Origin: Culex pipiens pallens | Lineage: Eukaryota > Arthropoda > Insecta > Diptera > Culicidae | NCBI RefSeq assembly: GCF_016801865.2 | Contig: NC_068939.1 | Coordinates: 150,367,132 to 150,431,131 of the forward strand | Direction of reading: 5' to 3' | Length of the DNA: 64,000 bases | Part shown: positions 47,870-59,213 of the stretch, in pieces | How the letters are laid out: the number at the start of each line of letters is the position of its first letter | Position numbering within the stretch: position 1 is the stretch's first letter | Notes under the pieces: model-generated | What the model saw: only the letters and a program-made list of their open reading frames with translations | Told to the model about the DNA's origin: nothing | The model's database searches: none | Translations under genes and position numbers: made by a program

Positions 47870-48490
47870 TTTGTTTCAAAGAATAAATACTTGAAATTTT
47901 TCCAAAAATACCGTATTTTTTGGAAGGTACTTAAATTTTCATAATTTGCAATATGGATATCAATCGAATTGAAATATTGTATGCCTTTTCACTTTATTAG
48001 AGTTGTTTGGAAAATACTATAATTTGAACAAAATACCATATTTTTAAAAATTTCGTTTCCTCCGCGAATTTTGAAAATTTGAGTAACTTCGAAAAAAAAC
48101 AGTATTTTGTGAAAATTTTAGTGTAACAACAAAACAAAAACTTTAATAAAGTGAAAATGCATACCAAATTTCACTTCATTTAAAACCCATACTGCAAATT
48201 ATGAAAATATGAGTACTTTCGAAAAATTAAGGTATTTTGTGATAATTTTAGTATTTAAAAAAATAACTCTAATAATGTGAAAGTGAACAGAAAAATTTCG
48301 CTTTCTTAGATACCCATATTGCAAATTGAAAAAAAAAAAATTATTTTCGAAAAAATAGGGCATATCGTGAAAATATTAGTTTTTAATAAATTTAAAATGC
48401 ATACAAAATTTTGATTCGTTTGATAGTCATATTGCATATTTTGAAAGATTTAGTATTTTTCAAACAACTCTAATAAAGTGATAAAGCTAT
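47870..48490. repeat. Degenerate 120-bp tandem repeat with inverted ends
   Basis: The unit with GCAAATTNTGAAAATATGAG and a following TTTCGAAAAA recurs near 48063, 48192, 48311 and 48431 (spacing 129, 119, 120). CACTTTATTAGAGTTGTTTG at about 47991 is the reverse complement of CAAACAACTCTAATAAAGTG at about 48463, so the outer units are inverted. It is non-coding. Confidence 0.65.
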
Positions 48491-49119
48491 CGCTATCGTT
48501 ATTGAGCCTAGATAATTTAATCGTTAACAACCTTGATATTTTGCTGAAACTTGGTGATGGTAACATTGCATTGGGTGTTCTAATTTAAATCCATTTTTAA
48601 GATTTCTCACTAAAAACTGCGCAGGAGATCTTTTATAGAGAAAAGGTAAATTTAATGGGGTTAGGATGACGCAAAATGCCACATTTTGAGATATATCACA
48701 AGATGGCCAAAAATCGTAATGTGTTACCAACAAACCAGGGAGCAAAAAAATATTTAAAAAAAACACATAATTTTAATAGAAATAGAAGTCTAATCAATTG
48801 AAAGCAATTTGGAATGCATTCTCCTAAGATCAAAATAATATTTTGTATGACTGGGATCCAATAAAAATTTTAATTTTTATTTTTTAATTTTTGTTTGGAC
48901 AATATTTTCTATATTTTGGTATTAAAAATTTAAAATTAAAAAATGTCTAAAATTTCGGGATCTCATGAAAAAATCTCGGGATTCAGGATGCAGTTAATCA
49001 AAGAAATTGCCTATTTGCATTCTCAAATAAATTTCCAATAATTCACCTTCACCATCAATATTGAGCATCAGATGACACCCATTATCAATATTTGACCTTT
49101 GCCATTAATTATAAACATA

Positions 49120-50051
49120 TATAATATAATAATATTATATACATGTATATGTATGTATGTATGTATGATCCCCATACCCGCAGGCAACTTGGTCCCGAAA
49201 CACATGTGAGCGCTAGGTGAACAATTCGATCATCTTTTACTCCGTAATCTGTACACCCACGTGCATAAGTTTTTTTGCACGAATTTTAAAGCTACAAATA
49301 CCGGCGCATAAAACAAAATGGTTTCCCTCATCCCTCCCGAAGCACCGGAAATTTGTAGCGGGTGTAGGGACACTTTGCATAGACGCCCTTGTCCCCATCA
49401 CGTCACTGAGGGTATGGAGCGACGAGAAATTAATAAGCATGCCCCCCCAGTCGAACCTTCATTAGAGAAGCAGGCAATCCACAACTCACAGCGAACGACC
49501 AAGGGAACACCCTACCACGTATATAATAAGGTTGGCGTAGGTTGACTTTAGTGAAATGTGAGAATGTTAGAGTAGATGAAAGTATATGTTGTTATTCAAA
49601 TAGGAAAGGTCTCACCAAATTAGTAATCCATGGTTTAGGACATTTTGCGTTCGTCTCAAACTTGATGGAACTTGCGATCAGATAGCTGAATTCTTGCACC
49701 ACACGAACGACAGCAACCAGCTTGACCTTGGAAGTTTCCGGACGATGGCCATCACTCAGCACACTCAATCAGGAAGACATCCAGCAGTACTTGAATGACG
49801 TTGGTTCAGTCAGGAAATTTCTGGTACACGGGGCTGGAACAACAGGAACGTTTCCTCGATGGCCACTTCGTAATTGCCACTGCTCCCACAGTTAACACTT
49901 CGCCAAAAAGGACAGCAAAGTCTCCAAATTATACAAATTTTACTCTTTTTAAACGCAATCTAGGGACCAAAAAATGACAGAGGCAAAAAACGCGTCCGGT
50001 CGCGCGCACAGTTTACTTCGATCGCCTATAATATAATAATATTATATACAT
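49120..50051. mobile_element. Unclassified insertion bounded by 25-bp AT-rich direct repeats
   Basis: TATAATATAATAATATTATA plus TACAT occurs identically at 49120-49144 and 50027-50051. The 880 bp between is GC-richer, starts with a TATG microsatellite (49145-49168) and ends CGCGTCCGGTCGCGCGCACA near 50010. Short frames (82 codons at 49217-49465) lack motifs. The repeats may be a target duplication or two hits of an AT-loving element. Confidence 0.45.
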
Positions 50052-50060
50052 ATATCTATA

Positions 50061-50798
50061 GGGGGAGAGGGGGTAATATGCACCCCCTAAGGGAAAACTG
50101 TGATTTCTCAACCATTACAGCATTACTGTGGAAGAATTTTGTTCGATGTTCTAAAACAACTATTATTCTTCGTCATCCTTGTGAAAAAAGTCTTAAAAAC
50201 CTCAAAATTGTTCGAAAACATCGAATTTCTAAAAACATTTTTGATTCATTTCAAACAACCATGCGGGGCAATATGCACCGCAACATTGGGGCAAAATGCA
50301 CTACAACAACGGGGCAAAATGCACCACAACATGGGGCAAGATGCACCGGGTAAAAGCAGTTTTCACTAGTCACCACTAGATGACACCGCTGTTTTTACAA
50401 AGGAGCTTCAGAGCGGTGCATTTTGCCCCGACCACGCTTTTTGCAGAAAATTTAATTAAAAATGCATTTTTTGATGTTTTTGGACTCATCTATCTACAGA
50501 ATAGTGAAGATTATGGCAAAAACTATATACCTCAATACTTACAATAACAATAAATGCTTTTTATATTGTCCAAAAATCATAATGAAAGTTCAATGAAAAT
50601 TAGATGAAAACACAACATTTTAAAGTTTTGCAAATAACTTAAGCTGTTTTTATACTACGATGCTCAAATTTTTCCAGCATGGTTTATTAATGTTAAGCTT
50701 CCAATTTCTATGAGTTTTTCCCCGGAAAATTCTTCCAAATACCGAGAAAAGCAGGGGGTGCATTTTGCCCCGGGGGTGCATATTACCCCCTCTCCCCC
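50061..50798. mobile_element. TA-flanked MITE with perfect 27-bp terminal inverted repeats
   Basis: The termini GGGGGAGAGGGGGTAATATG (first 20 of 27 bp) match perfectly after complementing the right end (50772-50798), and both sides are flanked by TA. The sub-terminal word GGGGCAAAATGCACC or a variant recurs at about 50266, 50289, 50313 and 50334, and again reversed near 50415, like transposase-binding sites. No transposase. It is probably Tc1/mariner- or pogo-derived. Confidence 0.88.
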
Positions 50799-50804
50799 TA
50801 TATA

Positions 50805-51110
50805 TAAAAAATTTCGACGGTTTTGTTCGAACGCGAATCAGTTCAATACGGAGCGTCGGATCGAGGTGCTTTTTGTTGCGTTGGGTTCGTATAAGCCCAA
50901 GGAAGGTTCTTACGCCAAAAAGTTAAAACTTTGGCCACTCTGGAACCGATTTCGGAAAATCTGCAGATTGTATGGGAAAAGCTGCGTAAAATCAAATTTT
51001 GATCACAGGAGGCTGAATTAGCAAACAAGTAAGAAACGTCAGGAAACCAAAAAAAGGCAGGACGAAGTTTGCCGGGAAGAACTTGTAATATATATAATAT
51101 TATAATATAA
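50805..51110. other. Unassigned GC-richer segment between AT repeats
   Basis: The segment from TTTCGACGGTTTTGTTCG to GCCGGGAAGAACTTG is bounded on both sides by TATATAATATTA-like runs. Its open frame (50710-51021) shows no motif. It might be the 5' region of a non-LTR retrotransposon, but I cannot support that from a domain. Confidence 0.3.
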
Positions 51111-51499
51111 TATTTACCCTGGCTTATGTATAAAACATTGCCATTGTTAAAAAAAAATATGTTCAAGTTAAAGGATAAATGGAACATCATTATGCTAGAC
51201 TTGATTTTTTTTAAATTGTTATGATTTTTGCACTGCAAGTTGTTTTAGTAGGTAATCAAATGGTCAAAAATAAAGACGACATCGTTATCCTGTAAAAATC
51301 TAATCATAACGTTACAACAGCCCAAAACGATGTAATTTCTAAGTACAGTTTTTTTTTCTGTGACTTAAAAAAGTCAGATTTTTTTTGTTTTAGCAAGGTT
51401 CAAACTAGGGTCAATTACTGGCAGATTATTTGAAATGATATTCATGATGAGGTAAAAAAATCACTCATGTGCCAAAACAGGCAAATCTACCTTTTTCGA

Positions 51500-51895
51500 G
51501 TGTATAAATTTGTGCGCGCGTACATTTTCGTTATAACTTACACCGCGAGAGAGTTAGTTGGTTGGTTGTGGTTCAAACTCGGAGCTTCCAATCCCCCCGC
51601 TGCTGCCTGGCAGTTACACCCCGTCGTTGCGTTGTCGGCGGGAATGAAGCGAAATTGACTCTGATCTCTTTTCGCATATTTCAGACCAGACCAGCGATGA
51701 GGAAGAACGGGATCTGCCAAGGCAGTTTACTCGCTGCTGGGTGCACTTCCGCCGTTGAGCAACATCGTCGTCGGGTGATGAAGATGGTTATGAAAAGTTG
51801 GGTTTTGCTCGTGCACATTCTTTTCTTGCTTTGTTTTTCCACAATCGGGAAGGTTGTTTTTGCTTTTGTAAAGTTGGATGTGCGGTGATTTTTCT
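51500..51895 (+). CDS. Possible 5' end of a gene coding for a secreted or membrane protein
   Basis: A TATAAA at about 51502 precedes GC-rich unique DNA. A pyrimidine-rich acceptor, TCTTTTCGCATATTTCAG, ends at about 51682. After it an ATG at 51696 opens a 64-codon frame to TGA at 51886-51888. Within this frame the stretch from Met-Lys-Met-Val to about 22 residues later (KSWVLLVHILFLLCF) is a good signal peptide or signal anchor, preceded by a basic stretch. A donor-like GTAAAG near 51869 could end the exon inside the frame. No downstream exon was recognised, so the gene, if real, has a long intron. Chance is the alternative. Confidence 0.3.
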
Positions 51896-52480
51896 CGGGA
51901 AGCTAGTTGTTTTATTCGAAATTATGCTAAGAAATACCAGAGAAAGCTGATTGCAAAAATATTTTAGGGGCATTTTTAAAAGCTTTGCGTTTGCTTTGAA
52001 GTTATTTTATTGATAGCGTTGTTATAATAGTAAGTGGTATAATATTGAGCCAAAAACAAAAACTTGTTTGTTGCTAAATGCAATTCAAAGGATTCTTTTG
52101 AAGACACAATCAACGTCAAAGCTAGCACAAATCCACCGAAATTTATATTTATTCATCAGTTTTATTCGCTCATCTCATCTCAATTTAATCATAATACCAT
52201 CAGTATGATTCCAGCAAAACACGCTTCAAAGGGTTTCCACCGACTGCCTGCCACCGAGTGCCGCTGAAATATCATCATCGCAGAGGATGGTATCGCCATC
52301 GGATTCTACGAAAAACATCTCCTCCAAAATTTGACGAGTGGGTGCGCCAGGAAATTACCACAACGCTCCAATTTCAAAGGTTTCCTGTTTGTTTGAAAAT
52401 TTTCGATTAAAACAAATCACGAGGGTGGTTCAAAGTTGATCTCACATCGACTAGAAAAATGTTAAATTCAAGTGGTTGTA

Positions 52481-53513
52481 CATTAGGGCGACATGAAAAA
52501 TTTAAAATTTTGTAAAACCTCAAAAGATAAACACTGGCTTGATTTTTTAGGCAATAATAAGTAACTTTGCCAATTTTGAGCCAAATCGGTTAAGGTTTAA
52601 GGGTCGCTTTTTATCGTTGAAGTTTATATGGGGAAAATCGTGAAAATGTATGGGGAAAAACATCGTTTCAGTATTTTTCTGCTAGGTGGCGCGGGTCTCG
52701 CCCAAAATTGCTCAATTGTGAGATTCTTCTAGGAAATTCAATTTCCTACAACTTTGTCCGAGGGTGCAAGAAGATTCCCACTTTTTAATTTTTTGCATGG
52801 TTCTCATTTTTTACCCAAGAATGAAACCATTATCATTCAAACTGTTTAAAACGCTTAGAGGCATAGTCTGGGACAGTACAATATTAACTGCATACATACT
52901 TATTTCCACATTAAATAAAGAAAATATTAGTGAAAACTCAGCCAACGTTGACCCCAGAAAAAATAAAATGTTTTAATCATTGGCAAAGTCTCATTAAACA
53001 ACAATTTTAAGAGTTCTACTTTCCAATGCTTTTCAAAGATCGAAAATTAGCTGAAAATTTGATTTTTGATGAATTTTCAGATCAAAGCCCACCTAGAGTC
53101 GGGGTTGGGTTTTAAAGGGTTTATTTGAATTACATTTGATTAAAAATTGTGGTTCATTTGAAACACAAAGCACACCAATGAACAAAAATAAATCAATTTT
53201 TAATGTATTTTAAGCTATCTCAATTTGCTGTCCTTGTTAAGATTGAAGTGTAGATTATCAACAATTATTAGTATTGAGGTTATTCTATGATTTTAAGCTT
53301 GAAAAACATAACAAGTATAATAAAATAATAGATTTTATGACTGTTTCAAAAAAAATTCCATCATCCCGGGCAATCCCGGGATTCAAAAAAAATGTTCCCG
53401 CTTCCCGGGAAATTTAAAACCCGGGAAAATTTGGACTCCCTAGTCACTTATTATTGCCTAAAGAATCGAGCCAGAGGGTATCCCTGATGTCTATTTTTTT
53501 TGTCACCCTATTG
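52481..53513. mobile_element. TA-flanked MITE, CATTAGGGCGACA ends
   Basis: The left CATTAGGGCGACA and right (complemented) CAATAGGGTGACA ends are flanked by TA. Further inward, GATTTTTTAGGCAATAATAA and its complement TTATTATTGCCTAAAGAATC extend the inverted repeat to over 80 bp with gaps. A TTCCCGGGAAA-rich block lies at 53365-53435. A 70-codon frame inside has no motif. Confidence 0.75.
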
Positions 53514-53939
53514 TACATTCCCATATAAATATTCAATAATCTTCCACCGCCATATCGTCCGCCATTTCGGATCATTCATTACCAGAACACTTTTATCCAT
53601 TACAGAGGTTAATTTGAGTGCAGTGACCTCGAATTAGTTACAAGTTGTTGATTGAATTTGACATCAAATTCGAGTGCTGCGATTCCATTTCAGTTAAATT
53701 TGGATGGATGATTTGATTGATGATAAATTACCAAATGCATTTCTAGAGTTTTTTTTAAGTTCCTATAAGCTATTGTGTTTCATATGTGTCCTTTAAGGTA
53801 GATGGTGTCTTTTACTTTTGGGGCAATGACTGTCAATTATGGTTCTGAATTCAGGGTCCAGAAATAGTAAATTGAAATGAAAAAGTAATCACAATATGTA
53901 AAATGCTTCTACAAACAACACAAATAAAACTCGGCTAAA

Positions 53940-54015
53940 TTTTATGAGCTGGAGCCGGAGTTGGAGTCGGAGCCGAAAATTTCTGATAACCCGGAGTCGG
54001 AGTCGAAGTTATCTT
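53940..54015. repeat. GGAGTC minisatellite, left block
   Basis: Repeats of GGAGTC/GGAGCC (GAGCCGGAGTTGGAGTCGGA). The same repeat in the same orientation resumes at 55920-56115. The 1.9 kb between the blocks is a foldback-like element, so an array may have been split by an insertion. Confidence 0.65.
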
Positions 54016-54169
54016 AAATTCAACAAAAAATATGTTTTTTTATTGTTTAGTTTTTGTTATAATGCAGGTTTATTCACAAAACTTCTAATTTTTTAATTGT
54101 TTTTTTTAGGTCGCATGCATTGCGTTGCCATTTTTTTTTCATTTTTTTAAATAGATTTATCAGATGAGC

Positions 54170-55740
54170 ACTTCTCTACGAAATCGGCCGATTTCAACCT
54201 ATTTTTATGCTATTTGACCCAAACTTTATGGGGGCTTTCCCACACGAAGCCATCTTGTGTCATTGATTCACTCCAAGTAATCTCCATACAATTTTGACAG
54301 AAGGTCATATAATTATGGTACGTAAATATTCAAAGATCTGTAACTTTTCAAGGCTTTTTTTTATTGATTTGGTGTCTTAGACAAAGTTGTACTATTAAAA
54401 AACAAAGTTGACAAAGTTGAACTATTAAAAAACAGGTACACTGACAAAAAATTTGGTGATTTTCTAATTTACCTCTTATTTACAAAAAATCAATTTCCCA
54501 AAATCGGTATTTTAAATAATTGAGTTTTTTTTGTATGTTTTAGGGGACATCCCGCATCTTTTAAGCCATTCTGAAGTATGGACCAAAATTTTGCCGAAGA
54601 GTTATGATTTTTTTTAATAGTGATTTATTTAAAAATTTAAATCTTGTACTAAACATTTTCTGACCTAATTTTTAATGTAAATCGAACTTGCAATCGAAAA
54701 GTAGCATACACATTTTTGTATTACATGCACCGTTTTAAAAATATAGCCTTCAAAGTTAAATTTTGCCGAAAAATATTGAATGTTTGGCCCTTTTGAAATG
54801 TTAGTTTTTATTTTTTTTAAATTGAAATATTTTTTTTCCGAAAAGATCGAAAAATTCCACGAATGTTACATTTTTCAAAATTGAAAATCGGACCATTAAT
54901 TGCTAATATATAGACATTAGAAAATAGAGGGTTGTTTGGGTTAGACTTAAAATAGTAGTTTATGCAACAAGTTGCAAAAAGAGGATTTTTTCAGCACGAG
55001 TCGTACATTTATCCAACGAGGTTCACCGAGTTGGATAAATACGACGAGTGCTGAAAAAATCGAGTTTTGCAACGAGTTCCATACAACATTTTTTGCAATT
55101 CCGAAAAACACCCATTGAGTGAAATTTTAAGTAAAATTTTCATGTATTTTGTCAATGAATCGTTAAAATCAAAAAAATGTTGAAAAGTGTTACTTTTCGA
55201 AACAAGTGCTGAAAAGTTCAACTTTTCAGCACCCATTTCAGTGCTGAAAAGTAGAACTTTTCAGCATTTATTTTGAAAAGTGTTGCTATTCGATTCTGTT
55301 ATTTTTGGTACAGAAAAGTAGGCTATTTCGTCGTTCAAGAATGACAGGAAAAGTAAGTAGTTTCACGACGGAATTGCAAAAAATCAATTTTCCTGTTTCT
55401 TTTATCCGCTGTATCTCAGCAACCAGTGGTCCAATCTTCTTAGACGAAATAGTAGGACATTGTCTGAACTTTTCGAAAAAAATATTTTCAGGGATGGACA
55501 ATCATGAACACTATTTTAAAAAATCAAAAAAAATAAACGGAATTTTTCGGACAAAATTTAACTTTGAATAAAAAAATGTGTATAGGTACTTCTTTTCGAT
55601 TGCAAATTCGATTTACATAAAAATTAGGTCAAAAAATTTTAAGTACAAAAATCATTTTTAAAAAAAAATCATATACCGTCGGCAAAATTTTGGTCCATAC
55701 TTCTGAATTGTTCTTGTGAAATAGATTTCAAAACTGGAGA
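54170..55740. repeat. Diverged foldback related to the Aldh-intron repeat
   Basis: The segments near 54565-54710 and 55575-55715 are inverted relatives (TATGGACCAAAATTTTGCCG against CGGCAAAATTTTGGTCCATA; GATTTACAT words). The left part, with AACTTTATGG, TTGGTGTCTTAGACAAAGTT and CTGACAAAAAATTTGGTGAT, resembles 8380-8540. It is older than the Aldh-intron copy and carries a palindrome-rich insert at 54958-55380. Confidence 0.65.
54958..55380. repeat. Palindrome-rich repeat, second copy
   Basis: A reverse-orientation relative of 26165-26560. An inverted pair of about 52 bp lies at 54967-55080 (TTTTTTCAGCACGAGTCGTA against TACGACGAGTGCTGAAAAAA). The GTGCTGAAAAGTTCAACTTT/TCAGC palindrome lies at 55208-55230, with another at 55240-55266. 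Confidence 0.75.
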
Positions 55741-55919
55741 TATTTTTTTGATTTCTGTTTCAATTACGTTAAAACTCGTTACCTGGAAACTTTTTTTCAG
55801 TTTTGTGATTCGAACTTATTTTCCTTGAGAAAAACATGACAATAAGAGAAAATTTAAATAATCCTATTTATCAATGTTTTCAAACTATTATTTTGAAACC
55901 AACTTTTGAAATATTTAAA

Positions 55920-56115
55920 AATATGAGTCGGAGTCGGAGCTAACCATTTGTTGAAAGCTGGAGTCGGAGTCGGAGTCGGCTAGAGTTTGTAGGCCGGAGT
56001 TGGAGTCGGAGTCGGAGTTGGAGTCGGTTCGAGCTGAAAGCCGGAGCCGGAGTCGGAGTCGGAGTCGGCTAATCTCAGAAAGCCGGAGTCGGAGTCGGAG
56101 TCGGAGTCGTTTAAG
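55920..56115. repeat. GGAGTCGGAGTC minisatellite, right block
   Basis: About 200 bp of 6-bp GGAGTC units interspersed with GAAAGCCGGAGTC. Read on the minus strand it gives Leu-Arg or Asp-Ser dipeptide repeats inside a 114-codon frame (55915-56259), which I regard as a by-product of the repeat. Confidence 0.75.
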
Positions 56116-56445
56116 ACATGACTCGACTCCGCAGCCCTGATTGAAACATCCTGAATCAATATCTGATTTTTTTTTTCTTAAACAAATATGGTCGCCAAAT
56201 GGCCGATCAGGAATGATGCCCTTCGGAGCCTTTAAAAAAAACTCGAGTTTTTTTGCCATATTTCGTCACCGCCATTTTGGACGCCATCTTGGATTTAAAA
56301 ATTCTGAATCATTTTAAAATAGTTCAGGGTTCATACTTAAACTATTTGCAATAAAAAATAAGACCACAAAAAAAATCTTGATCAACGCCCAAAATTTCTC
56401 CAAAGGACAAATTTTCACGCAAATCATCACCACGCATTAGGCAAA

Positions 56446-57608
56446 CCCGAGCAGACGGAAATAACGTGGGAATAACATTTTTTGTTATTTGAAAATACTA
56501 GGTCAATAACATTTTATTAGAGGTGGGCAAAAAAAGAGCGAGCCGCTCAAATAGCCGGTTCACTAAAAAGAGCGAACGAACCATGGCTCACAAAAAAAAG
56601 AACCGCGGTTCTTTTTTAAACTCCGGTCTTTTGAAAGAACCGTTCAAAGATAGAATGATTTTTAAACTTGTTATAAATACAATTTATCGAATTTCGAGCA
56701 AATTGCATCACAAAATTTGTTTTTAGAATTGAAAATGTAATTCTCAATTGAAAAATAAATGCTTATAAAAATTAATCCCAAAATAGCATTGCTGCCAAAC
56801 ACCACTTTAAAGTTTTCAAACTTATTATCAGTTTCCTACCTTTCTTTGAAATTCCAAAAGTAAATGATATTCTAAACAAAATGAAAAAGATTTTCTTTAT
56901 ATAACTGATCGTACATTAAAGTAATGTCCGAATACAAATTTGAACATTTTAAATTGCATAGCTTGTAAAATATTACCAAAAATCTACTAAATAGCTGAGA
57001 GATTATGGAAAAAAATAATTCTCTTGCCTGATTTAACTTCAGTGTTTATAGACTTCATCGATTAAATCAGAATTTTAAAGAGTTCGCAAATCCCACAATT
57101 CTTAAAAATAACCTTTTTATCAAACTTTTGAAAAAGAGCGAAATAGCCGTTCAAAAGAGCGGCTCTTTTTAGTGAGTGAACGAAAATGAGTGGCTCCTAA
57201 AAAAGAGCGGTTTTGCCCACCTCTACATTTTATGTTATTTATAACAAGATTTGTTATTCGCCGTTATGATTTTTTTGTTATTGGATTGTTATTGTAATAA
57301 CAGACTAATAACATTTTGCGTTATTCTTCGAACAAATCTATGTTATTCTTTTTTGTTATTTTAACAACTAATCCGATCATCCCAATAACGGTTGGAGTTA
57401 TTCTTCCATAACAAAAAATGTTATTCCCAAGTTGTTTTGACTTTCAACCAATATCAGACCAATAACAAATTTTGTTATGATAACATAAACTGTTATTAAA
57501 CTCTTATGCAAAAATGGATTTTTCAAGAATATTCCATAACATTTTTTGTTATTTTAACAGTATTTGTTATTGAAATGGCATGAATTTTGTTATTACCGTC
57601 TTCCCGGG
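56446..57608 (-). mobile_element. CCCGGGCAGACGG-family MITE split by a hAT MITE
   Basis: The left end CCCGAGCAGACGGAAATAAC (56446) and the right end TTACCGTCTTCCCGGG (57608) are flanked by AA on both sides, a 2-bp duplication. The consensus is interrupted at CATTTTAT by a 708-bp element. Removing that element and one copy of CATTTTAT restores an ordinary family member. Confidence 0.92.
56518..57225. mobile_element. hAT MITE with 8-bp target duplication
   Basis: The 15-bp terminal inverted repeats are perfect: TAGAGGTGGGCAAAA at 56518-56532 and TTTTGCCCACCTCTA at 57211-57225. They are flanked by the 8-bp duplication CATTTTAT (56510-56517 and 57226-57233). The 8-bp duplication and TAGAG start are diagnostic of hAT elements. 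Sub-terminal AGAGCG and GCTC words recur at both ends. No transposase frame. Confidence 0.95.
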
Positions 57609-58891
57609 AAGGCGAAAGGCCAAATTCAAGCAACTCCATTTTTTATTTGTGCCTATTTCCCGGGAGCCACGTGTTCACAAAGTACAACATCAGCATGTTC
57701 AGTTCGTGTAATCAAGGAAGCCTCTAGATTGAGTTTAATTCGTAGTAGATGATAAAAAATTTTTTTTTGAGAAAATATTTCCAAATTGTTGTTTTAAGAA
57801 ACTGTAGAAAAATTGCGCAAGTTCACAAACAGATGGCACTAGTGAGAAGTAATCAATGGATTTTTTTCTTAAATCAACGATTTACGCCTGTTTGTGTGTG
57901 CCCTGACTGCCAACATATCTTACATGTGTTGTTTTTATTGTTGTTAAAAAAATATTTAGGAAAAGTAGCAAATTAAAATTAATTTTCAAACAGGAAAGAC
58001 GTCTTCAACAAAATTTTTGAGTTACACCTGAAGTAATCATACACACTGAAAAGCAAAACGCACAACTTTGGCAAACGTAAGCAGCAGCAGTTTTCCCAAG
58101 TTAAATTCTATGAAAGCATTTGAAATAAGTTTTCCATGCTGGTTTCGATTTTGATGAAGATTTCCAGCTCAAAAAGAGATACCATCAGTTGGGGTGAATC
58201 AGGACCAGAGTATATTGGTACTAAGGTTTTAGAGCAATTATTTGCTAATTTTTTTTAAATCCATGCCTACAATTTCTAGATCTTAATCATAGCAGAACAG
58301 ATAATCAACAGATTACCCCACGTGGCCGAATTTGCTCCAGTTGTTATGGTATTACATTTTTAAACTAACTCTTCCTAGAGAAACCATCCTGTTCGCCAAA
58401 ATAATCCGCTTGCAAAAGCTTTGGTGAACTACGTTGCACCGAAGATTACTCATTTTAATTAACACGGAATCTGCATAACTTTGGTCAGTTGAGGGAAAGA
58501 TGAGCATCTGGAAAATTGGCCAAAACTGCTCTTTCGGCTTGTGGTGGGGGTGGCGCATTTTGTTGACTAATTAAGAGTCGAAAATTAATTTTCCAGCGCC
58601 ATTCGGGCGAAATTTGCTTTTACTCCTTTTTTTGCATTTAATTAAATTACAAGCAAGAATGCGGCCTGTTCAAAACCACGTGCCAATTGAGAGGCTTTAA
58701 TTTAAATATATGCCAAGTACTGTGAGAGCTTGAAACGGGAAAATGCCACACTTGTGCTGTGATAACGCAAATTGATGATCACGATTATCGCATGGAACGC
58801 GCTTCATCCCGATAATGTATTATTATCTTTAAAATTATCCCTCTGCAACGCCACATATGTCTTTGCCGAGCACTTTCCTGCCTGATGGCGA
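57609..58891. other. Non-coding unique DNA
   Basis: I see no repeat and no supportable gene in this stretch. The longest open frames (75 codons at 57749-57976) lack motifs. Confidence 0.45.
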
Positions 58892-59213
58892 TTTGCTTTT
58901 TGCTTTTTGCTTTTTGCTTTTTGCTTTTTGCTTTTTGCTTTTTGCTTTTTGCTTTTTGCTTTTTGCTTTTTGCTTTTTGCTTTTTGCTTTTTGCTTTTTG
59001 CTTTTTGCTTTTTGCTTTTTGCTTTTTGCTTTTTGCTTTTTGCATTTTGCTTTTTGCTTTTTGCTTTTTGCTTTTTGCTTTTTGCTTTTTGCTTTTTGCT
59101 TTTTGCTTTTTGCTTTTTGCTTTTTGCTTTTTGCTTTTTGCTTTTTGCTTTTTGCTTTTTGCTTTTTTGCTTTTTGCTTTTTGATTTTTGCTTTTTGCTT
59201 TTTGTTTTTTTTA
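58892..59213. repeat. 7-bp minisatellite (TTTTTGC), about 45 units
   Basis: Near-perfect tandem TTTTTGC across about 320 bp, with rare variants (TTTTGCA near 59040, a TTTTTTGC unit near 59163, TTTTTGATTTTTGC near 59178). Because 7 is not a multiple of 3, every frame stays open on both strands. This creates spurious proteins of up to 205 codons (Phe/Leu/Cys-rich on plus, Lys/Ser/Gln-rich on minus). Confidence 0.97.

Noticed and set aside
55915..56259. Leu-Arg/Asp-Ser repeat protein on the minus strand
   Set aside because: It is a translation of the GGAGTC minisatellite; there is no start context or homology.
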